DNA of 64,000 bases, from assembly GCF_029223485.1 (NCBI RefSeq), contig NZ_JARHTP010000010.1:186001-250000 (forward strand). Reading direction: 5' to 3'. The notes under the pieces were generated by a model that was not told where the DNA came from, searched no databases, and was given only the letters and a program-made list of their open reading frames with translations. The DNA comes from Streptomyces coacervatus. GTDB taxonomy: Bacteria > Actinomycetota > Actinomycetes > Streptomycetales > Streptomycetaceae. Below, one piece after another: positions 7,651 to 15,123 of the stretch. The translations under genes were made by a program, and so were the position numbers. Within the stretch, counting starts at the first letter, position 1; each line of letters starts with the position of its first letter.

Positions 7651-10235
7651 CGCTGGGCGCTCCCTTCCAGGGGACGGTGGCCGATGGTCAGCAGCGGCAG
7701 GTCGGGCTTGATCTGGTCGCGCTCGGGCACGAAGCCGACGACCGGGTCGGGGGTGTCGGGGGCGTTCACGAAGGAGACGAAGCGGGCGAGCTTCTCCGGG
7801 TTGTTGATGGTCGTCGCCCACTCGTCGGCGTAGTTCGCCACGTGGTCGGCCATCAGGGACTCCAGTTCCTCGCAGATGCCGAGGGAGTCCTCCACCACCA
7901 CGTCGCGTACATGGTCCAGGCCGCCGGGGATGCGCTCCAGCCAGGTCGAGGTGCGCTCCAGACGGTCGGCCGTGCGGATGTAGAACATCAGGAAACGGTC
8001 GATCAGGCGGATCAGCTCGGCGTCCGTGAGGTCCTGGGCCAGGAGGTCCGCGTGGCGCGGGGTCGCGCCGCCGTTGCCGCCGACGTAGAGGTTCCAGCCG
8101 TTCGACGTCGCGATGATGCCGAAGTCCTTCGACTGGGCCTCGGCGCATTCGCGGGCGCAGCCGGAGACGGCGGACTTGAGCTTGTGGGGGGACCTGAGCC
8201 CCCGGTAGCGCAGTTCCAGGTCGATCGCCATGCGGACGGAGTCCTGGACGCCGTAGCGGCACCAGGTCTGGCCCACGCAGGACTTGACGGTGCGCAGGGC
8301 CTTTCCGTAGGCGTGGCCGGACTCGAAGCCCGCGTCCACCAACCGCGCCCAGATCAGCGGGAGTTGCTCCACCCGCGCGCCGAACATGTCGATCCGCTGG
8401 CCGCCCGTGATCTTTGTGTAGAGGCCGAAGTCGCGGGCGATCTCGCCGATCACGATGAGGCCCTCGGGGGTGATCTCACCGCCGGGGATGCGCGGGACGA
8501 CCGAGTACGAGCCGTTCTTCTGCAGGTTGGCGAGGAAGTGGTCGTTGCTGTCCTGCAGGGCCGCCTGCTCGCCGTCCAGGACATAGCCGCTCGCGCCGAT
8601 CGTCGGGGCCAGGGACGCGATGATCGACGCGACCGCCGGCTTGCAGATCTCGCAGCCGTCGCCGCCCCGGGCGTCCTCGCGGCCGTAGCGGTCGAGCAGG
8701 TCCTGGTAGGTGTTGATGCGCAGGGCGAGGACGATCTCGTAGAGCTCCTCGCGGGTCTGCCCGAAGCAGCCGCACAGGCCCTTGTCGACCTCGACGCCGC
8801 TGGCCTCCAGTTCGGCGGTGACCAGCTGGCCGAGGACCTTGACGCAACTGCCGCAGGTCGTACCGGCCTTGGTGCACTTCTTCACCTCGGGCACGGTGGT
8901 GCAGTTGTGCTCGGTGACGGCGCCGCGGATCGTGCCCTTGCGGACGTTGTTGCAGGAGCAGATGATCGCGTCGTCCGGCAGCGCGGTCGGACCGAGCTGG
9001 GCCGACTCGCCCGCGCCCGCGGGCAGCACCAGGGACTCGGGCGAGACCGGCGGGACCGAACCGGTGAACGCCTTCAGCGTGCTGTACGCCTCCGCGTCGC
9101 CGACCAGGATGCCGCCGAGCAGCGTGCCGTCACGGCCGATGACCAGCTTCTTGTACAGGCCCGCGCGGGAGTCGGAGTAGACGACGTCCAGGCAGTCCTC
9201 GGTGGCGCCGTGCGCATCGCCGAAGGAGGCGACGTCAACTCCGAGCAGCTTCAGCTTCGTCGAGAGGTCGGCGCCCGTGAAGGACGCCTCGTCCGCGGCG
9301 ATCGTCGCGGCGGCGGTCTCCGCCTGCTCGTAACCGGGCGCCACCAGGCCGTACACCCGGCCGTCGGAAGCCAGCGCGCACTCGCCGATCGCGAAGACAT
9401 GCGGGTCGGCGACCGTACGGCACTGCTCGTCGACGGTGATGCCGCCGCGCTCGCCGACGGTGAGGCCGCAGTCGCGGGCCAGCTGGTCGCGGGGGCGGAC
9501 ACCGGCGCTGAACACCACCAGGTCGGTGGCGAGTTCGGAGCCGTCGGAGAGCTTCATGCCGGTGACCGCGCCGTCCTCGCCGACGACGATCTCCTGTGTG
9601 CCGACGCCCGTGTGGACGGACAGGCCCATCTCCTCGATGGTGCGCAGGAGCGCCGCGCCACCGCCCTCGTCGACCTGCACCGGCATCAGACGCGGCGCGA
9701 ACTCCACGATGTGGGAGGTGAGTCCGAGACCCTTCAGGGCACCGGCCGCCTCAAGGCCCAGCAGACCGCCGCCGACCACGGCACCGGTCGTCGCCTTCGT
9801 CTTCGCGTACTCCTCGATCGCGAGCAGGTCCTCGATCGTGCGGTAGACGAAGCAGCCCTCGGCGTCCTTGTTCGGGACCGGCGGCACGAAGGGGAAGGAG
9901 CCGGTGGCGAGGACGAGGGTGTCGTACTCGAAGACCTGACCGGACTTGGCAGTCACCTTCCGGGCCTCGCGGTCGACGGAGACCGCCGGGTCGCCGACGT
10001 ACAGCTCGATGCCGTGGTCGTTGATGAACTCCATGTCGGTCATGGAGAGTTCCTCGGGCGTCTTGCCCGAGAAGTACGAGGTGAGGGCGACGCGGTCGTA
10101 CGCGGGACGCGGCTCCTCGCACAGCACGACCACGCGGTGCGTGGCGGTCAGGCCGCGCTCGGCGAGCGCTTCGAGGAAGCGCTGGCCGACCATGCCGTGG
10201 CCGACGAGCACGATCGTGGGGGTGCCGGTGGACAT
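7647..10235 (-). CDS. nirB: Nitrite reductase (NADH) large subunit
   Basis: 862 residues, the usual NirB length. In order: FAD/NAD-binding pyridine-nucleotide reductase domain (IVLVGHGMVGQRF at the start, VVGGGLLGLEAAGAL near residue 150); a BFD-type [2Fe-2S] region (CSCNNVRKG ... CGSCVKVL); then the two nitrite/sulfite reductase half-domains with the [4Fe-4S]/siroheme Cys set (CVGQTWCRYG and SGCARECAEAQ). Reduces nitrite to ammonium with NADH in the cytosol for nitrogen assimilation and needs siroheme. Start ATG overlaps the upstream flavoprotein stop by one base (TGATG). Expected to be under GlnR control (see site at 11479). Confidence 0.97.
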   Translation of the reverse strand: MSTGTPTIVLVGHGMVGQRFLEALAERGLTATHRVVVLCEEPRPAYDRVALTSYFSGKTPEELSMTDMEFINDHGIELYVGDPAVSVDREARKVTAKSGQVFEYDTLVLATGSFPFVPPVPNKDAEGCFVYRTIEDLLAIEEYAKTKATTGAVVGGGLLGLEAAGALKGLGLTSHIVEFAPRLMPVQVDEGGGAALLRTIEEMGLSVHTGVGTQEIVVGEDGAVTGMKLSDGSELATDLVVFSAGVRPRDQLARDCGLTVGERGGITVDEQCRTVADPHVFAIGECALASDGRVYGLVAPGYEQAETAAATIAADEASFTGADLSTKLKLLGVDVASFGDAHGATEDCLDVVYSDSRAGLYKKLVIGRDGTLLGGILVGDAEAYSTLKAFTGSVPPVSPESLVLPAGAGESAQLGPTALPDDAIICSCNNVRKGTIRGAVTEHNCTTVPEVKKCTKAGTTCGSCVKVLGQLVTAELEASGVEVDKGLCGCFGQTREELYEIVLALRINTYQDLLDRYGREDARGGDGCEICKPAVASIIASLAPTIGASGYVLDGEQAALQDSNDHFLANLQKNGSYSVVPRIPGGEITPEGLIVIGEIARDFGLYTKITGGQRIDMFGARVEQLPLIWARLVDAGFESGHAYGKALRTVKSCVGQTWCRYGVQDSVRMAIDLELRYRGLRSPHKLKSAVSGCARECAEAQSKDFGIIATSNGWNLYVGGNGGATPRHADLLAQDLTDAELIRLIDRFLMFYIRTADRLERTSTWLERIPGGLDHVRDVVVEDSLGICEELESLMADHVANYADEWATTINNPEKLARFVSFVNAPDTPDPVVGFVPERDQIKPDLPLLTIGHRPLEGSAQR

Positions 10236-11455
10236 CAGGAGCCTCCATCGTTGGTGAGCAGGTGGAGCAGTGGGGCACCGTCGGCGGGGAGCGGCTCTGC
10301 CCCCTCCCAGGCGCGGGCGAGTGCGCCGACGGTGCCGAGTTCGCCGACGAGGACCCCGCCGACCAGGCGGTCGTCGCGGACGACGACCTTGCGGTAGGTG
10401 CCGCGGGTGGCGTCGGCGAGTTGCACGACGTCGTCGCCGGGGCGGGCCTCCGTCTCGCCGAAGGCGGCGAGGTCGAAGGGGGAGTCGTGCCCGACGAGCG
10501 TGAGCCGGGTGAGCGCGCGGGTGCCGGTGTAGCGGGCGTTCGTACGGCTCTGTGACAGCAACTCGGCCAGGACTTCGGCCTGTTCGAGCGCCGGGGTGGC
10601 GAGCCCGTACACCGTGCCGTCGTGCTGGACGCAGTCACCGATCGCCCGGATGTGCGGGTCGGAGGTACGGAGCTCGTCGTCCACGACGATCCCCTTGCGC
10701 ACGTCCAGGCCCGCGATCTGGGCCAGGCCCACACGCGGGTGCACCCCGCACGCCAGCACCACCAGATCCGCGTCGAGGGCGTACCCGTCGGACATCTCGA
10801 CCGACCGCACCGCACCGCCGACGCAGCGCACGTCGCGCACCCGGCACTCGGTGTGGATCTCGACGCCGAGGTCCTTGAGGTGCCGCTTGACCAGCTTCGA
10901 CGCGCTCGGGTCGAGCTGGCGCTCCATGAGCCGCTCGCCCTGCTGGGCCAGCACCACCTGTGCGCCGCGCTGGGCGAGCGCACGGGCCGCGGAGACCCCG
11001 AGGAGTCCGCCGCCGATGACGACCGCCCGCACGCCCGGCCGTACGGCCTTGGAAAGCCCCAGGCAGTCGTCCATCGTCCGGAACGCGTGCACACCCTCGG
11101 GCAGCACATGGTCCGGGGAGAACAGCCCGCGCAGGGGCGGGAGTACGGGGTTCGAACCGGTCGCCAGGACCAGCGTGTCGTATGCGATCTTCGAGCCGTC
11201 CGCGAGGTGTACGGCTCGCACCTCGCGGTCGATGCCCGTGACCCGGCCGCGCGTGAGCTCCGCGGGAGCGGGCAGCGCGATCACGTCGGGGCTGTAGCGC
11301 CCGGCCAGCACCTCGGCGAGCAGTACCCGGTTGTACGGGCGGTGCTCCTCCTCGCCGATCAGCGTCACGGGCGTGCCGAGCTCGCCGAGCCGCCGGGCGA
11401 GACGGACGCCCGCGAGCCCGGCGCCGATCACCACCACACGCGTATTCGAGGTCAT
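10235..11455 (-). CDS. FAD-dependent oxidoreductase of the nir operon
   Basis: 406 residues. Pyridine-nucleotide-disulfide-oxidoreductase fold: FAD motif VVIGAGLAGVRLARRLGELG at residue 10, NAD motif VIGGGLLGVSAARALAQRG, and a second FAD contact IRAIGDCVQHDG. It resembles the N-terminal reductase half of NirB, extended by a C-terminal segment with LVGGVLVGELGTVGALARA. First gene of the flavoprotein-nirB-nirD operon, overlapping nirB by one base. It most likely supplies electrons to nitrate or nitrite reduction, like NasB-type subunits. That role is inferred from context; the redox partner cannot be read from the sequence. Confidence 0.88.
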   Translation of the reverse strand: MTSNTRVVVIGAGLAGVRLARRLGELGTPVTLIGEEEHRPYNRVLLAEVLAGRYSPDVIALPAPAELTRGRVTGIDREVRAVHLADGSKIAYDTLVLATGSNPVLPPLRGLFSPDHVLPEGVHAFRTMDDCLGLSKAVRPGVRAVVIGGGLLGVSAARALAQRGAQVVLAQQGERLMERQLDPSASKLVKRHLKDLGVEIHTECRVRDVRCVGGAVRSVEMSDGYALDADLVVLACGVHPRVGLAQIAGLDVRKGIVVDDELRTSDPHIRAIGDCVQHDGTVYGLATPALEQAEVLAELLSQSRTNARYTGTRALTRLTLVGHDSPFDLAAFGETEARPGDDVVQLADATRGTYRKVVVRDDRLVGGVLVGELGTVGALARAWEGAEPLPADGAPLLHLLTNDGGS

Positions 11456-11478
11456 GCCTAGGAGCCTGCGTTGCCGGT

Positions 11479-11516
11479 GTTACCCGGCCGCATCACGTCT
11501 GTTTCCCGCGAGGAAC
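11479..11516 (-). promoter_or_regulatory. Candidate GlnR operator of the nir operon
   Basis: Read on the plus strand, four 5-mers are spaced by exactly 6 nt: GTTAC (11479), GCATC (11490), GTTTC (11501), GGAAC (11512). On the minus strand these read GTTCC, GAAAC, GATGC, GTAAC. Known GlnR sites alternate GTnAC and GAAAC half-sites with 6-nt gaps. The site is 24-61 bp upstream of the first nir gene start. Confidence 0.65.
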
Positions 11517-11681
11517 GCTGCCCTCAGCAGGGCCTCGCCGAGGGTGTGAGGGTTCGGCGTGCACGGCGGGGGTGCGGTGTGAGGTGGGGTGGGGACGGGC
11601 CCGGTCGGGCCGACCGGCCCCAGGGTTCCGTACCGGCACGATCGTCTACGACGTGCGTTCCGATTCCTTTACGGTGATCCG

Positions 11682-12224
11682 ATGGCGACCCAGGTGATCG
11701 TGCTCAACGGCGGCTCCAGCTCCGGCAAGTCGGGGATCGTGCGGTGTCTGCAGACGGTGCTGCCGGAGCCGTGGCTGGCCTTTGCGATCGATACGTTCGT
11801 CGAGTCGATGCCCGCGTCGATGCAGGCCGCGCTCGTCTCACCGGACGGCGGGGTGACCGTGGGGCCCGAGTTCCGCAGGCTGGAGGACGCCTGGCGGAAG
11901 GGGGTCGCGGCGACGGCGCGGGCGGGCGCCCGGATCGTCGTCGACGATGTCTTCCTCGGCGGGCCGCACTCCCAGGAGGGCTGGCGCAAGACACTGTCCG
12001 GCCTGGACGTGCTCTGGGTCGGCGTGCGGTGCGAGGCCGCGGTGGCCTCGGGCCGGGAGATCGGCCGGGGTGACCGGGTGCGGGGCATGGCCGAGCAGCA
12101 GGCGGAACTGGTCCACAAGGGCGTGACCTACGACCTTGAGGTGGACACCACACACACCGAGTCCCTGGAGTGTGCGCGGACCATCGCGAAGGCGGTTGTC
12201 ACCGATGTCACCGACTCCCCGTGA
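11682..12224 (+). CDS. Chloramphenicol phosphotransferase-like small-molecule kinase
   Basis: 180 residues. N-terminal P-loop VLNGGSSSGKSGI, a DTF motif after the first strand, RIVVDDVFLGG, and a lid region with GREIGRGDRVRGMAEQQAELVHKGVTYDLEVDTT match the CPT family, whose founder phosphorylates the 3'-hydroxyl of chloramphenicol. Such genes are widespread in Streptomyces and the natural substrate is usually unknown, so resistance should not be assumed. ATG 11682 chosen; the frame is open upstream to 11589 but the P-loop would then be too far from the N-terminus. Its 3' end overlaps the convergent sortase gene by 17 bp. Confidence 0.85.
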   Translation: MATQVIVLNGGSSSGKSGIVRCLQTVLPEPWLAFAIDTFVESMPASMQAALVSPDGGVTVGPEFRRLEDAWRKGVAATARAGARIVVDDVFLGGPHSQEGWRKTLSGLDVLWVGVRCEAAVASGREIGRGDRVRGMAEQQAELVHKGVTYDLEVDTTHTESLECARTIAKAVVTDVTDSP

Positions 12225-12831
12225 GATGCGCGAACACCACCACGTTCCCCTGATAGCCGGTCGACCGTGAATACCCTCCGCCGCAGGTGATCACCCGCAG
12301 CTCGGGCCGGTCCGCCGGGCCGTACACCTTCTCGTCGGGGAAGTGCTCGGCGTCGTACACCGAGACCGCGTCCACCGTGAACACGGCCACGCTGCCGTCC
12401 CGCCGGTCCACCTCGATACGGCTGCCCTTCTTCAGGGCGCCGAGGTCGTAGAAGACGGCGGGGCCGTCGGCGTTGTCGACATGGCCCGCGACGACGGCTG
12501 TCCCCTTCTCCCCCGGGGTGGTGCCGGCCTCGTACCACCCTGCCAGGTTCTTCTTCGCGGCGGGCGGCACGTCGAGGCTGCCGGACGGGGTGAGGGCGAG
12601 GCCCATGAGGGGGGCGTTCACACGGATCGAAGGGATGCGGATCCGGTCGGGCGGCGAGGGCGGCAGCGCGGGCGCGCCGCGCGGTTCGCCGCCCCGGCCG
12701 GTGCGGGCCGCCTGTGCGGCGGACGGCTGCGGCGGGGTGTGCGTCCCGGCGCCGCCGCCGAGCAGCCAGGCGCCCGAGCACAGGGCGACCACGGTGACGG
12801 TGCCTATCGCGGCGTTGCTGACTCTGTGCAC
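12208..12831 (-). CDS. Class F sortase
   Basis: 207 residues with one N-terminal membrane anchor (AAIGTVTVVALCSGAWLLGGG), a Pro/Gly-rich linker and a sortase beta-barrel from about residue 60 (PDRIRIPSIRVNAPLMGLAL). Catalytic residues are visible: His in VVAGHVD, Cys in LRVITCGGG, and a downstream Arg in GGGYSRSTGYQG. Family members are extracytoplasmic transpeptidases. The gene just upstream encodes a secreted protein with a C-terminal membrane anchor, the usual neighbour of Streptomyces class F sortases and its likely client. Confidence 0.93.
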   Translation of the reverse strand: MHRVSNAAIGTVTVVALCSGAWLLGGGAGTHTPPQPSAAQAARTGRGGEPRGAPALPPSPPDRIRIPSIRVNAPLMGLALTPSGSLDVPPAAKKNLAGWYEAGTTPGEKGTAVVAGHVDNADGPAVFYDLGALKKGSRIEVDRRDGSVAVFTVDAVSVYDAEHFPDEKVYGPADRPELRVITCGGGYSRSTGYQGNVVVFAHLTGSR

Positions 12832-12967
12832 GCGAGCCTCCTGCCTGGTTCAGCGGGTGGACTCCGGTGGAGCGGGTCGACCCGTGCCCCCTCCGGGCCG
12901 CGAGGGGCGTCGGACCCGGAGGGGGAGGGACATGCGGTACCGGCGGACGGACAGCGGAGGGTGTCCG

Positions 12968-13489
12968 TCAGATCCCGTCGCCTCTCGCCCGGCGATGCAG
13001 GAGCCAGGTACCGCCCGCGGCGGCGACGGCGAGAGCCGCCACGCCTGCCGCGGTCTGCACGGGATCGGGGCCCAGGGCGCCGCCGACCCCCGTCTTCACA
13101 CTTCCCCGGGGCTCCTGCCCGCGTGCCGCGGACAGCGTCACCACCAGGTCGCCCGAGACCTGCCGGCCGCCGTCGGCGCAGTTCGCGACGATCTCGTACG
13201 TCCCCGGCTGCGCGCTCGGCGGCACCCGGAACTGCCCGATCGCCTCGCCCTCGTGCGTACTCGGCGCCAGCGTGAAGGTACCGGCCCCCACCGCGCCGGC
13301 GTCGCCCTTCGCCGTGCCCTCCGGGCCGCACACGGCGGTGTTCACCGTGATCTGGGTGCCCGGAACGGCCTGGGAGGGGAACACCTCCAGGCTGCCGTCG
13401 CCCTCGTCGGCGTACGCGGGCGCGGCCACGAAGCCCGCGGCTGCGACGGCGAGCGCGGTACCGGTCAGCAGACGGGCAGTACGTCGCAT
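12968..13489 (-). CDS. Secreted, C-terminally anchored surface protein (likely sortase F partner)
   Basis: 173 residues. Signal peptide 1-27 ending APAYADEG, an immunoglobulin-like mature domain (GSLEVFPSQAVPGTQITV ... CGPEG ... YEIVANCADGG; two Cys likely disulfide-bonded), then a linker SVKTGVGGALGPDPVQTA followed by a hydrophobic helix and an HRRARGD tail. The tail looks like a sorting signal (polar linker, membrane helix, basic end), but no LPXTG or LAXTG is present; the TGxGG-type linker is what Streptomyces class F neighbours carry. Same strand and directly upstream of the sortase (137 bp gap). Confidence 0.8.
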   Translation of the reverse strand: MRRTARLLTGTALAVAAAGFVAAPAYADEGDGSLEVFPSQAVPGTQITVNTAVCGPEGTAKGDAGAVGAGTFTLAPSTHEGEAIGQFRVPPSAQPGTYEIVANCADGGRQVSGDLVVTLSAARGQEPRGSVKTGVGGALGPDPVQTAAGVAALAVAAAGGTWLLHRRARGDGI

Positions 13490-13733
13490 CGGTGCTCCTT
13501 CGAGCTCTGTTCGGTGTGCCCTGCCCTTCCGAGGTAAGTGGCAGCGGGCCGAGCCCGCTTCCTGAAGGTGCGTCAGAAATACGGTGAATGGGTGTCAGAT
13601 CCGGGCGCCGCACGGCGGCTCGGGCGGACTTTCAGCAGGTCACCGGCGTAGAACGGGGCCTGCACGGAACAGCACCCGAAGGGCGCAGGGCGCGCGTGTG
13701 AACGGGTGACCCGGCGATCGCGGCGCAGGCTTG

Positions 13734-13753
13734 ACCTCAAGGAAGGTCGAGGT
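13734..13753 (+). promoter_or_regulatory. SoxR box and promoter of the flavin reductase gene
   Basis: The 20-bp core starts ACCTCAAGG and ends TCGAGGT, giving an imperfect dyad, and overlaps a TTGACC -35 element at 13731. Streptomyces SoxR sites have this form. The ATG is at 13769, only about 15 nt after the dyad, so the transcript is probably leaderless or nearly so. A flavin reductase is a known SoxR target in S. coelicolor. Confidence 0.75.
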
Positions 13754-13768
13754 ATCGGGCTGTGACGC

Positions 13769-14356
13769 ATGGAGATCACAGAGACACAGGCCCCACTTGC
13801 CATCACCCTCATCGTCGGCAGCAACCGCCACGGCCGCTTCGGCCCCGTCGTCGCCGACTGGCTCCTGGACCGTATGCGCGACCGCGACGACCTGCTCCCC
13901 GACGTCGTCGACGTGGCCGACGCGGACCTGCCCACGACCTTCGCCCCGACCGCCGAGGCGACCGCGGCGCGCTCCTCGATCACCCCGAACCTGGCGGCCG
14001 CGGACGCCTTCGTGGTCCTCACCCCCGAGTACAACCACTCCTACCCGGCCGGCCTCAAGAACCTCATCGACTGGCACTTCACCGAATGGCAGGCCAAACC
14101 GGTCGGCCTCGTCTCCTACGGCGGCCTCTCGGGCGGCCTGCGCGCGGTCGAACACCTCCGCCAGGTCTTCGCCGAACTCCACGCCGTCACCCTGCGCGAC
14201 ACCGTGTCCTTCCACAACGCGGGAGCCTCCTTCGACGAGGGCTGGCTCAAGGACCCGACAGCACCTGACGCGGCGGCGAAGGTGATGCTGGACCAACTCG
14301 TATGGTGGGGAAGGGGGTTGAGAGAGGCGCGGGAGCGGCGACCGTACGGGGCATGA
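13769..14356 (+). CDS. NADPH-dependent FMN reductase (SoxR-type target)
   Basis: 195 residues with a flavodoxin-like fold: LIVGSNRHGRFGPVVADWLL (phosphate-binding loop for FMN), VVLTPEYNHSYPAGLKNLIDW (the PEYN motif typical of the family) and VSYGGLSGGLRAVEHLR. It reduces FMN or small quinone-type oxidants in the cytosol with NAD(P)H. A SoxR-like dyad lies in the promoter, and S. coelicolor SCO2478, a SoxR regulon member, is the same kind of protein, so induction by redox-active compounds is expected. No ribosome binding site is visible at the start, in line with a leaderless message. Confidence 0.93.
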   Translation: MEITETQAPLAITLIVGSNRHGRFGPVVADWLLDRMRDRDDLLPDVVDVADADLPTTFAPTAEATAARSSITPNLAAADAFVVLTPEYNHSYPAGLKNLIDWHFTEWQAKPVGLVSYGGLSGGLRAVEHLRQVFAELHAVTLRDTVSFHNAGASFDEGWLKDPTAPDAAAKVMLDQLVWWGRGLREARERRPYGA

Positions 14357-14475
14357 GACGCATGCAGCCTGCGGGCAGTCGTGAACATGAGTCCGCACAA
14401 GAGTCCTGGAGCGGCGAAGTGCCCCTTCGGCCTTCGGCTATGCTGCCCGCCGAAGATCAGGGAAATGAGGGGGAC

Positions 14476-15054
14476 ATGGCGAAAATGACCGTTCGTCGCA
14501 GAGCCGCTCTGGTTGTCGCGGCCGGCATCGTCGGCGCACTGTCCGGCACCGGCAACGCAGCCGCCCGGTCGGCGGCCGCCTCGACGGCCGTGTACGACTG
14601 CAGGTACGACGCGGTGTCGGTGTCCGATGCCGCAGGCTCGGTGGTTCCCACCGCGCGCAAGACCGGCGTACCGCTCCACGCCCACCTGCGAGTCCACAAC
14701 ACCGAGGCCGTGACCCTGACCAAGGCCACCTACGTCTACGCCATCGGTAACCTCACGAGGAACCGCGGGCCCGCCCCCATCGTCCAGTGGCGCATCGGCA
14801 AGGGGCACTGGCACAAGATGGGTCTGCACTGGAACAACAGGACCAACGGCTCACTGCCGCTGTGGAACTCGGGCACCCTGTCGCTGGGGAGCATTCCCGC
14901 ACGGGGCACCGTCACCACCGAGATCTCCGTGACGTTTCCCAAGAGGTCGGTCAAGGCCGTCTACGACGACTTCCTCGACATCCACAGCGGCAGCTGCGGC
15001 AAGACCCGCCTGGACTGGTACGAGGGCAACGGCTTCGAGTACTGGCCCTGGTGA
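14476..15054 (+). CDS. Secreted protein of unknown function
   Basis: 192 residues from ATG 14476 with GAGGGGG just upstream; an open frame from 14302 has no such site. Basic N-terminus (KMTVRRRAALVV), hydrophobic core and an AARSAAAS cleavage region indicate a Sec signal peptide of about 33 residues. The mature protein has a Cys near each end (YDCRYDA; GSCGKTRLDW), a long beta-rich middle with LHAHLRVHNTEAVTLTKATY, and ends FEYWPW. It resembles no family I can name. Convergent with the metalloprotease gene across a strong hairpin. Confidence 0.78.
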   Translation: MAKMTVRRRAALVVAAGIVGALSGTGNAAARSAAASTAVYDCRYDAVSVSDAAGSVVPTARKTGVPLHAHLRVHNTEAVTLTKATYVYAIGNLTRNRGPAPIVQWRIGKGHWHKMGLHWNNRTNGSLPLWNSGTLSLGSIPARGTVTTEISVTFPKRSVKAVYDDFLDIHSGSCGKTRLDWYEGNGFEYWPW

Positions 15055-15064
15055 CCGGAACGGC

Positions 15065-15103
15065 CGGACGGCCGCCCCGGTCGATCACCGAGGCGGCCGT
15101 CCG
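15065..15103. terminator. Bidirectional terminator hairpin
   Basis: Perfect 12-bp arms CGGACGGCCGCC and GGCGGCCGTCCG with a 15-nt loop, placed between the convergent stops at 15054 and 15124. Confidence 0.75.
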
Positions 15104-15123
15104 CGCGCTCACCGCACCGTCGA

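Noticed and set aside
7638..10397. 919-codon plus-strand frame across nirB
   Set aside because: Antisense shadow of nirB produced by high GC; low-complexity Asp/Val/Gly/Arg composition and no domain signal.
11682..12224. Calling the CPT-like gene a chloramphenicol resistance gene
   Set aside because: Only fold and P-loop are seen; many family members have no such activity.
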